From JANLQX01 sp031368095 (GTDB lineage: Bacteria; Actinomycetota; Acidimicrobiia; Acidimicrobiales; JANYDT01), in assembly GCA_031368095.1 (NCBI GenBank), contig JANLQX010000342.1, forward strand, positions 1-12,424: a DNA stretch of 12,424 nt, written 5' to 3'. Position numbers and translations under genes: made by a program. This document shows positions 1 through 6,620 of this stretch, piece after piece. Below the pieces are notes generated by a model. That model was not told where the DNA came from. It searched no databases and saw only the letters and a list, made by a program, of their open reading frames with translations. Numbering within the stretch: the first letter of the stretch is position 1; each line of letters opens with the position of its first letter.

Positions 1-1
1 T

Positions 2-2338
2 CTGCCGAGCGAGATCGCCGTGGTGGGTTCCCCGGCGCCCGACGAGCGCGCGATGGCGGCGGCGAGCGCCGTGCTGTTGGCCGAACGCAATCGACTGCTG
101 GCCTTGAACCGTCTGTCGAATGCGTTATCGGCGGCCACCAGCGGCGATCAGGTCGGCGAGATAGCTGTCACCCGAGCGGTCGACGTTCTCGGGGCCAGTG
201 GCGGGGCGTTTTTCCTCCTTTCTGATGACCGGCACCGTCTTGTCTTGGCCAAGCACGGGCGCTCGGGTGCGCCCGACGAGGGGTGGGAGGAGGTCTCGGT
301 TCACGTCGACGCGCCGATCGGGCTCGTCGTGCGCACGAATACCGCCAGCCTGCAGGGTTCCGTACAGGAGATCGCCCACCAGTTCCCCGCTCTCGTGGAA
401 CTGGCCGAACGGCTCGGCGAGCAGGCATGGGCCACCTTCCCGGTCGTGCGTCCGTCCACCGGTGAGGTCGCCGGTGCTCTTACCTTCAGCTTTGTCGAGC
501 CGGCCACATTTGACGACTCTGAGCTTGCGCTTTTTCAGTCCATCGTGGGTCATGTGGCCACGGCGTTGGACCGAGCCATGCTCTACGACGCCGAGCGTTC
601 CAGTCGCTTGCAACTCCAAGAAGCGGTCACCCGACTCCAGCGGGTCGAGGAGGTCGTGAACATCGCGCTCGGACCGGTCAACACACCAGACCTTCTGGCC
701 GAACTGTTGCGCCGCGCCACCGTGGCGCTGGCCGGGGACTCGGCCATGGTCCTCGAGCTCGACGCGGCCCGAGGCGTGCTGGTCGAAATGGCGAGTGTTG
801 GCCTAGGAGTGCGTCCCGAAGGTCCGGTCGAATTGCCGGTGGACAACGGATTCGCGGCCGAGATCACCGAACGCCTCACCGTCTTCACGGCAACGGAACT
901 GTCGACGGCCACCCTGCGGCCGGTTCGGCTCATTGATCCCAAGGTACGAACTGTGGTGGGTGCGCCACTTCGTCACGACGGCACTGTTTTGGGCACGCTC
1001 AATATCGGTTTTCACACTGATCATGTGGTGTCGGAAACCGACCGGCAGATCGTCGTTGCTATTTGTGAGCGAGTGTCCCTGGTACTGGTCAACATTCGCC
1101 TGTTCGAGGCGGAGCGGAGGTCGCGCAAGAGCGCCGACCTTCTCCGGGCGGTGGCTGCGTCGCTGGCGTCGGCGGTGACCGTCGCCGAAGTGGCCAACGT
1201 GATGGTCAACGCCGCTCCGGTTGCGGTGGGAGCTCGCGCCGGCGGGTTAGCGCTGGCCGTAAGCGACGAGCACATCCAGATCGTGGCGTCCACCCGAGGG
1301 CCGGCGGCCGACGCAACTCGAGGTCTGCTCCCGTTAACGATGGACAATCCGATCGGCGAAGCCGTCCTCGGTCGAACTCCGGTGTTTGTCGATGGTCGCC
1401 GCGACCTGGAGGCGAGGTACCCGCTGTCGGCCCAATTTGCCGTGACGTTGCCGGGAAAGGCCTGGGCCGTTCTTCCGTTCGGCGTGGGCGAAACCGATCG
1501 TGGGGCATGGCTTCTGGCCTTCGATGAACCGGGCCGATTCGCCGAGCTCGGCGGAACGATTGAAGGTCTCGAAGCCCTTTGCGCCCAGGCGCTCACGCGG
1601 GCCCGGCGTCAAGAGTCTGACCGTCGGACGGCGACGGTGCTCCAGGCCGCGCTCACGGTGCCATTGCCAAGTCCGGCGCCGCCACTACGGGCCGATGCCG
1701 TCTATCTCTTGGCCGATGCCGACATCACCATTGGTGGCGACTGGTACGACCTCGTTCCGGTTGGTGACGACGGAAACCTCATGATGATCGTTGGTGATGT
1801 GGTCGGAAGTGGCGTTCGCGCCGCGGCCACCATGGGACAGTTGCGCGCCGCGTCGCACGCACTCGCGCCGCGCTCGTCGGCGGTCGAGATCCTCACCGGT
1901 CTCGACGCGTTCGTTGCGTCGCATCCCAACGCCGTGATGGCAACGGTGGCCTGCATCTATGTCGATGTCGCCCGGGGCACGGCCACGATCTCGCTGGCCG
2001 GCCACCCGCCGCCGCTCGTGATCGGCCCGGGCGGCGACGCATCGTTCGCCGACGTTCTTCCCGGACCGCCGCTCGGCGTGACCGGCCATCGTGGGGAGGT
2101 CACGATCGCGTTCGGCGAAGGTAGCAGTGTGGCGTTGTACACCGACGGACTGGTGGAACGACGGGGCGAATCCATCGACGTCGGTCTCGACCGTTTGCGT
2201 TCGGTGGCCACTGACATCGTGTCCGGACGACCGCCGGGGGAGTTCCTCGCCGGCTTTGCAAACGGCTTGGCCGAAGTCCTTGTGCCTTCTTCTCGTCATG
2301 ACGACGTGGCGGTGCTTGTCGTCAGCAACATCTCATAA
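2..2338 (+). CDS. GAF-GAF-GAF-PP2C (SpoIIE-type) serine phosphatase, RsbU/RsbP-like, 5' partial
   Basis: The frame is open to the left window edge, so the gene probably starts upstream; the first in-frame start seen is GTG at 20, and residues are numbered from it (772 aa). Three GAF-type sensor domains lie at about 40-185, 225-360 and 380-535, with a helical linker after the first. A SpoIIE/PP2C phosphatase domain covers about 550-772. Its metal-binding motifs are visible: GGDWYD (572-577, D574), GDVVGSG (D593), a GHPPPLVI strand and the C-terminal DDVAVLVV (D761, D762), so it should be active. In partner-switching systems such enzymes dephosphorylate an RsbV-type anti-anti-sigma factor, releasing a SigB-type sigma from its RsbW. 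The sigma/anti-sigma pair 8 kb away makes it a plausible sensor input, but the target is inferred. No membrane segments are seen; the ligands of the GAF domains are unknown. Confidence 0.9.
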   Translation: MPSEIAVVGSPAPDERAMAAASAVLLAERNRLLALNRLSNALSAATSGDQVGEIAVTRAVDVLGASGGAFFLLSDDRHRLVLAKHGRSGAPDEGWEEVSVHVDAPIGLVVRTNTASLQGSVQEIAHQFPALVELAERLGEQAWATFPVVRPSTGEVAGALTFSFVEPATFDDSELALFQSIVGHVATALDRAMLYDAERSSRLQLQEAVTRLQRVEEVVNIALGPVNTPDLLAELLRRATVALAGDSAMVLELDAARGVLVEMASVGLGVRPEGPVELPVDNGFAAEITERLTVFTATELSTATLRPVRLIDPKVRTVVGAPLRHDGTVLGTLNIGFHTDHVVSETDRQIVVAICERVSLVLVNIRLFEAERRSRKSADLLRAVAASLASAVTVAEVANVMVNAAPVAVGARAGGLALAVSDEHIQIVASTRGPAADATRGLLPLTMDNPIGEAVLGRTPVFVDGRRDLEARYPLSAQFAVTLPGKAWAVLPFGVGETDRGAWLLAFDEPGRFAELGGTIEGLEALCAQALTRARRQESDRRTATVLQAALTVPLPSPAPPLRADAVYLLADADITIGGDWYDLVPVGDDGNLMMIVGDVVGSGVRAAATMGQLRAASHALAPRSSAVEILTGLDAFVASHPNAVMATVACIYVDVARGTATISLAGHPPPLVIGPGGDASFADVLPGPPLGVTGHRGEVTIAFGEGSSVALYTDGLVERRGESIDVGLDRLRSVATDIVSGRPPGEFLAGFANGLAEVLVPSSRHDDVAVLVVSNIS

Positions 2339-2369
2339 CGGAAATCATCTGTCCCCTTGACGAATGAGC

Positions 2370-2395
2370 GTTTGACCACGAGTTTTGCGGGGTAC
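2370..2395 (+). promoter_or_regulatory. SigB/SigF-type promoter of the secreted Ig-like protein
   Basis: GTTT at 2370-2373, 16 bp spacer, GGGTAC at 2390-2395. This matches the promoter class of actinobacterial SigF and SigB. It begins 32 bp after the phosphatase stop and would start transcription near 2402, before the Shine-Dalgarno GGAG at 2430-2433. It therefore favours the ATG at 2442 over the in-frame TTG at 2385, which lies inside the promoter. Confidence 0.75.
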
Positions 2396-2441
2396 GTCGG
2401 AGATTCGAACCACTACCGGTCGAATATATGGAGCTGCCGAC

Positions 2442-3872
2442 ATGGATACACCGACTCATTTCCGCAAAACTGGTAAGGCGAGGCGCACGGCTCGCAGCCG
2501 CGTCCTCATTGCCACGGTGCTGGCGGTGGGACTCGGCATGACCGCCCTTCCGGGGAGTCATCCGGCCGAAGCAGCGAGCAAGTCCCGACGCAAGGTAACC
2601 ACGAAAAAGCGGACGAGCGTCCCGGTGGACTTCGGCATTCGCTTCACGCAGGACGCGCAGGCCGTTACCGCCGGCCAAACTGCTACGTACACATTTGATG
2701 TGTCGTCCAGCTCGTCGTTCTCGGGAATCGTTGTATTCGACCTTCCCAATCTCACCGATCGTTTCACTGGCCGGGTGATCACCGACAGCTCCACCAGCGG
2801 ACGGTTGGAAATCACCGTACCGCCGTTTGCCACCACCAACTCGGGTGTCTTCCTGTTGCGTGGACGTAGCGGCGCTCTGGCTCGTGAGGCGGGGTTCCGT
2901 CTGAACGTCACGGCGCGACCCGTTCCGGTGACAACCACGATTCCCCCAACGGCCAGCACTACTGCGGCTCCGCAATTCACGCTCGTTCCCGACGTGTTGA
3001 GCCGCTCCGGCCGTCCAGGTGATCAACAGCAGTTCGGTGTTGCCGTAAATCGAATCGGTGGATTTAGCGGGCCCGTCGCCTTCCGCCTTGACGGTTTACC
3101 TTCTGGTGCCACGGCGACCTTCTCACCCAATCCGACAACGCAAGGCACGGTCTTGTACGTCACGCCGTCGGCGGCGACACCTTCAGGAACGTATTTGCTC
3201 AGCATCGTCGGCGAAGCTGGATCCACCGCCCGGGCAACGGCCGTGGTGCTGGTGGTTCAACGTACGGGCGATTTCTCCCTCGGCCTTGCGCCCCTTTCGG
3301 TCACCGTACCGGCGGGAAACGATGCCCTTGCCGCCGTCAACGTCCTGCCCCGGGCTGGCGCTAAATCGGCGTTCGCGCCCGACGTGGCCTTCACTGCGAC
3401 GGGACTTCCGAGCGGCGCATCGGTCATCTTTGATCCAAATCCCTCCAACGGGCTGACCACGATACGAATCCGTACACAGGCCGCAACACCGGCTGGTACC
3501 TCGAAAATCTTGATCACCGGAACGAGTGCTTCAGTTGCTCGCTCGATTCTGTTGACCCTGGTCGTGGAGAGGGGCACGGTTGGTGGATTCGCCATCAAGG
3601 CCCAGCCCGAGTCGGCCACGGTTGCTCCCGGCGCCGAGACCACCTACAACGTGGCGATAGCACCCAGTGGTGGGTTCGCGTCCACGATCTCCTTCCAGGT
3701 CAAAGGTCTCCCACCTTTTGCCACGGCCAGTGTGATCGCGCAGACGCCGACCTCCGCCACGATCAAGGTAACGACCGCGATTACCACTCCAACGGGTACG
3801 TTTCCGTTACAACTCAGCGGAACGGCCGGCGCGCTCGCCGCGACCGTGCAAGTAGCGCTCGTCGTCGACTGA
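2442..3872 (+). CDS. Secreted protein with four Ig-like (beta-sandwich) repeats
   Basis: 476 aa. The ATG at 2442 is chosen for the GGAG eight bases upstream and for the promoter just before it. Residues 1-44 form a signal peptide: a basic N-region (about residues 8-20, ending TARSR), a hydrophobic core around 21-36 and a likely cleavage after PAEA (44). A basic stretch follows (SKSRRK, TTKKR). Four repeats of about 95 residues lie near 63-156, 178-273, 276-378 and 382-476, each ending in a strand such as VVLVVQ or VALVVD. Repeats 2-4 share GLPSGA/GLPPFA, FxPNP and a (T)PxGT turn, like the bacterial Ig-like/NEW3-type domains of surface proteins. A Thr/Pro linker (about 157-177) separates repeats 1 and 2. 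There is no LPXTG, C-terminal membrane segment or catalytic motif, so it is probably exported or loosely wall-associated. Function unknown; an adhesive or envelope role is only a guess. Confidence 0.85.
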   Translation: MDTPTHFRKTGKARRTARSRVLIATVLAVGLGMTALPGSHPAEAASKSRRKVTTKKRTSVPVDFGIRFTQDAQAVTAGQTATYTFDVSSSSSFSGIVVFDLPNLTDRFTGRVITDSSTSGRLEITVPPFATTNSGVFLLRGRSGALAREAGFRLNVTARPVPVTTTIPPTASTTAAPQFTLVPDVLSRSGRPGDQQQFGVAVNRIGGFSGPVAFRLDGLPSGATATFSPNPTTQGTVLYVTPSAATPSGTYLLSIVGEAGSTARATAVVLVVQRTGDFSLGLAPLSVTVPAGNDALAAVNVLPRAGAKSAFAPDVAFTATGLPSGASVIFDPNPSNGLTTIRIRTQAATPAGTSKILITGTSASVARSILLTLVVERGTVGGFAIKAQPESATVAPGAETTYNVAIAPSGGFASTISFQVKGLPPFATASVIAQTPTSATIKVTTAITTPTGTFPLQLSGTAGALAATVQVALVVD

Positions 3873-4122
3873 TTTCCGACCGTCGTTGTGATGCCGACGG
3901 GAACACTTCAGGAAGTTCGACGTCGACACCCACTTCAACTCACTTTGCATCCCAGATAAGCCTTTTCCTACCTCCTAGTCGTCAAAATATGCCGATGTGG
4001 GATGTGGAATTCGCTTATCTGGGATTTGGTGCGCCGCAGTCCACCTCCGAACGCAACAACATCGCGCCGGCAGGGGCGCAGGGTGACACATGTCTCGAAG
4101 GTGGACGGAGGGGCTGCGAGAC
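3873..4122. other. Gene-free stretch after the secreted-protein gene
   Basis: Together with the promoter and leader of the next gene, this is a 310-base gap without a credible gene. It contains a weak 6-bp dyad just after the stop codon (CCGTCG at 3880-3885, CGACGG at 3895-3900, no T tract) and a perfect 13-bp inverted repeat, listed separately. The short reading frames crossing it have no start support and no recognisable protein features. Confidence 0.6.
3949..4025. repeat. Perfect 13-bp inverted repeat with a 51-bp spacer
   Basis: The left arm ATCCCAGATAAGC is at 3949-3961 and its exact reverse complement GCTTATCTGGGAT at 4013-4025. The arms are A/T-richer than the surroundings. A second pairing is possible for the left arm: CATCCC (3948-3953) with GGGATG (3999-4004). 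It lies about 100 bp upstream of the promoter proposed for the glycosyltransferase gene. It could be a spaced operator, a looped RNA structure at the end of the preceding transcript, or a remnant of an element's ends. No direct flanking repeat was seen. Confidence 0.6.
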
Positions 4123-4149
4123 GTTTGGATTGGGGATGAACAGGGGTAG
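4123..4149 (+). promoter_or_regulatory. Candidate SigB/SigF-type promoter of the glycosyltransferase gene (weaker)
   Basis: GTTT at 4123-4126, 17 bp spacer, GGGTAG at 4144-4149. The spacer is one base longer than in the other copies, which makes this the least certain of the six. Predicted transcription start near 4156, about 27 bases before the ATG at 4183. Confidence 0.5.
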
Positions 4150-4182
4150 TGCCGATAACCCACGACAACAAAGGAACAGCTC

Positions 4183-6549
4183 ATGCCCGAACCTGTCCGC
4201 ATCGGAATCTGTTCGACTTACGCCCCTCGTGCCTGCGGTCAGGCGACGTTCGCCGCCGATCTCGAGAATGCCCTGCGCCTCACGGGTCAGGTTGCTGAAG
4301 TGTCCATGATCGCCATGGACGACACTCCCGGTACCGACGGAGTTTGCGCCCCGGTCATGGCCGAAATCGTCGACACCGATCCACGCTCCTACGTTGCTGC
4401 GGCGCGCCAGGTGAACGCCGCTTGCGACGTCGTGATCGTGCAGCATGAATTCGGCATCTTCGGCGGCGAAGAAGGAGAGCTCGTTCTGCGATTCCTGGAA
4501 ACCCTTACCGTTCCGACGGTACTCACGCTGCACACCGTGCTGTCGGCGTTCAGCCCGAAGCAAGCCACGTTGCTCCGAACAGCGTGCGACTTGGTCGACG
4601 TCGTCACGGTCTTCACCCCAACGGCGAGCGAACTCCTCGTCCGCCAGCGGATTGTCGATGCGGCGAAGGTGCGAGTCGTACCTCACGGGGCACCGGCGGC
4701 GCTGTATGAGGCGGTTGCGGGTGACGCCAGGTCGCGGCTCGGACTTGGTGGGCGGTTCGTTGTTTCCACCTTTGGTTTGGTGTCGCCCGGGAAAGGCCTC
4801 GAACTCGCCATTGATGCAATGACTCAGGTGGCGGCCGTCGTTCCGACGGCGGTTTTGGTGATCGCCGGTCGGACTCATCCCGGTGAAACCCGTCGAAACG
4901 GGGAGGAGTACCGACTGTCACTCATCGACCAGGTTGATCGGCTCGGACTCCAAGACCATGTCCGTTTCCTTGACTCGTTCCTCGCCGTGGAGGCGATCGC
5001 TGACGTCCTGGCCGCCACCGACGTTTTCGTCACGCCGTACGTGAACTCGGAGCAGATCGTGTCAGGAGCTCTGACCTTCGCTATTGCGTCGGGCTGTCCG
5101 GTGGTTTCGACCGGCTACCTCTACGCCCGCGACCTGCTGTCGTCGGGCGCTGGCACCATCGTCGAAGGTCGCAGCCCGGAGCGTTTTGCCGACGCGATCC
5201 TTCGCTACGCTACCGACGAAGGTGCTCGAGCGTCGGCCGCCGAGGAAGCCTCCCGGATCGGCGCCGAGATGCGCTGGACGGCAGTGGGTCTCCAAATGGC
5301 CCAGATGGCCGACTCCCTTCGTGGCCGCGTCGCTCCGAGCCTTCCTCGTGTCATCAAAATCGACCGCGCCCGCTCCCCGCTAGCCGCCCTTCGAGCTCAC
5401 GCCACGCGGCCATTCGTGGCGTCGCCTATCGCCCTCGGTGGGCCGTCGGCTTCTCCTCGGGACCGGGACAGCACGTCAACGGGTTACGTCTCATCACCAG
5501 TTTCGCTACGCCACCTCCGGCGCCTCGTCGACGGGACGGGCGTGGTGCAACACGCCACCGGCATCGTCCCGCTCCTGTCCAGTGGGTACTGCGTTGACGA
5601 CGTGGCTCGACTCGTTCCCGTGGCGTACCGATTCGATGACGATGCCTACTGGGCCCGGGTCGTGGCCCGCTCCGTGGCGTTCATTGCCAATGCCGCTGAC
5701 CCAGATGGCGCTGGCCTCGCTAACCGCCGCGGCGATCTCATGCACAACTTCATGGCCTTCGACCGGTCATGGATCGACCAACCGTCGTTCGGCGACCACG
5801 TGGGGCGCGCCTCGGTTGGGCTCGCGGCGGTCGTCCATGACGAACGCTATGCACCGGTGTGCGAGCCCATTCTCCGGTCGGCGTTTCGCGATCTCCCCCC
5901 CCATGACGCCATTCACCCGGTGGGCTACACGCTTTTGGCCCAGTCGGTTGCTCCGTGGCTGACCACGCGTGACCGCATGGCGGAGCTCGTTAGCGTCCTC
6001 ATGGGTCATCTCGACGCCAACACCCGTGACTCGTGGTGTTGGTTCGAACCGTCGGTTCGCTACGACGCCGGGATGATCGCCGAAGCCCTGTTGGCCGGAG
6101 GTGCGGCCCTGAACGACGACCGTGCCGTCGACGCCGCGCTTGGGGCGTTGCGTTGGCTCGATGCCAAGTGTGAAGGGGGCGACCACATGCGCTTTCCTGG
6201 TCATCTCGGTATGGGGCCTGACGGAACCACGGCGGGAACCGGAGACGAACAACCACTGGAGACCCTCGCTCTCGTTCGGGCCTATGCCCGGGCATGGGAC
6301 GTCACCGGCGATTCCTGGTTCCGTGACCGCGCCGTGAACGCGCACGCCTGGTTCAGTGGGCGCAACCGACTCGGTATTGCCATTGCCGATCCGGACGGCG
6401 GATGTTTCGACGGTCTCGGCAGCATCGGGGTCAACCGAAATCAGGGGGCGGAGTCCACGCTTGCGTTCGTGGCGTCGTCTCTCGTCGTCGACCGGGTCCT
6501 TCGCGCTGCTGCGGCGGTTCCGTCTTCAACTCCTGCCTCCGGCCAATAA
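4183..6549 (+). CDS. GT4-type glycosyltransferase fused to a C-terminal alpha/alpha-toroid-like domain
   Basis: 788 aa; the ATG follows AAGGA at 4171-4175 with a 7-base gap. Residues 1 to about 395 are a GT-B glycosyltransferase. The start (GICSTYAPRACGQATF) resembles the TYPPRxCGIATF opening of a GT4 subgroup, followed by VVIVQHEFGIFGG and the nucleotide-sugar half (STFGLVSPGKGLELAI). At the GT4 E-x7-E site, E290 is present in NSEQIVSGALTF but the second Glu is Thr. A variable linker (about 395-435) leads to a helical domain (about 435-775) with conserved-looking HATGIVPLLSSGYCVDDVAR, CWFEPSVRYDAGMIAEALL, QPLETLALVRAYARAW and RNQGAESTLAF, like the (alpha/alpha)6 toroids of glycan-processing enzymes. 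No signal peptide. It may build or process a mannose- or glucose-containing glycan, but donor and acceptor cannot be read from sequence. The stop is 4 bp before the next promoter. Confidence 0.85.
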   Translation: MPEPVRIGICSTYAPRACGQATFAADLENALRLTGQVAEVSMIAMDDTPGTDGVCAPVMAEIVDTDPRSYVAAARQVNAACDVVIVQHEFGIFGGEEGELVLRFLETLTVPTVLTLHTVLSAFSPKQATLLRTACDLVDVVTVFTPTASELLVRQRIVDAAKVRVVPHGAPAALYEAVAGDARSRLGLGGRFVVSTFGLVSPGKGLELAIDAMTQVAAVVPTAVLVIAGRTHPGETRRNGEEYRLSLIDQVDRLGLQDHVRFLDSFLAVEAIADVLAATDVFVTPYVNSEQIVSGALTFAIASGCPVVSTGYLYARDLLSSGAGTIVEGRSPERFADAILRYATDEGARASAAEEASRIGAEMRWTAVGLQMAQMADSLRGRVAPSLPRVIKIDRARSPLAALRAHATRPFVASPIALGGPSASPRDRDSTSTGYVSSPVSLRHLRRLVDGTGVVQHATGIVPLLSSGYCVDDVARLVPVAYRFDDDAYWARVVARSVAFIANAADPDGAGLANRRGDLMHNFMAFDRSWIDQPSFGDHVGRASVGLAAVVHDERYAPVCEPILRSAFRDLPPHDAIHPVGYTLLAQSVAPWLTTRDRMAELVSVLMGHLDANTRDSWCWFEPSVRYDAGMIAEALLAGGAALNDDRAVDAALGALRWLDAKCEGGDHMRFPGHLGMGPDGTTAGTGDEQPLETLALVRAYARAWDVTGDSWFRDRAVNAHAWFSGRNRLGIAIADPDGGCFDGLGSIGVNRNQGAESTLAFVASSLVVDRVLRAAAAVPSSTPASGQ

Positions 6550-6553
6550 ACGT

Positions 6554-6580
6554 GGTTTCGTTCCGACAGAACGAGGGTAG
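6554..6580 (+). promoter_or_regulatory. SigB/SigF-type promoter of the YdeP-like oxidoreductase
   Basis: GGTTT at 6554-6558, 16 bp spacer, GGGTAG at 6575-6580, starting 4 bp after the glycosyltransferase stop. A transcription start near 6587 would rule out the in-frame starts at 6402 and 6552 and leave GTG 6594, GTG 6621 or ATG 6693. Confidence 0.75.
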
Positions 6581-6620
6581 AGATCCGTCGCAGGTGCAGG
6601 ACGGTGGATCGACGACGTCC

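Noticed and set aside
3880..3900. Possible terminator after the secreted-protein gene (CCGTCG/CGACGG)
   Set aside because: Only a 6-bp stem with a 9-base loop and no T tract; such dyads are common in this base composition.
4015..4878. 287-aa minus-strand frame opposite the glycosyltransferase start
   Set aside because: It overlaps the recognised GT4 N-terminus in antisense, and its composition is typical of a shadow frame.
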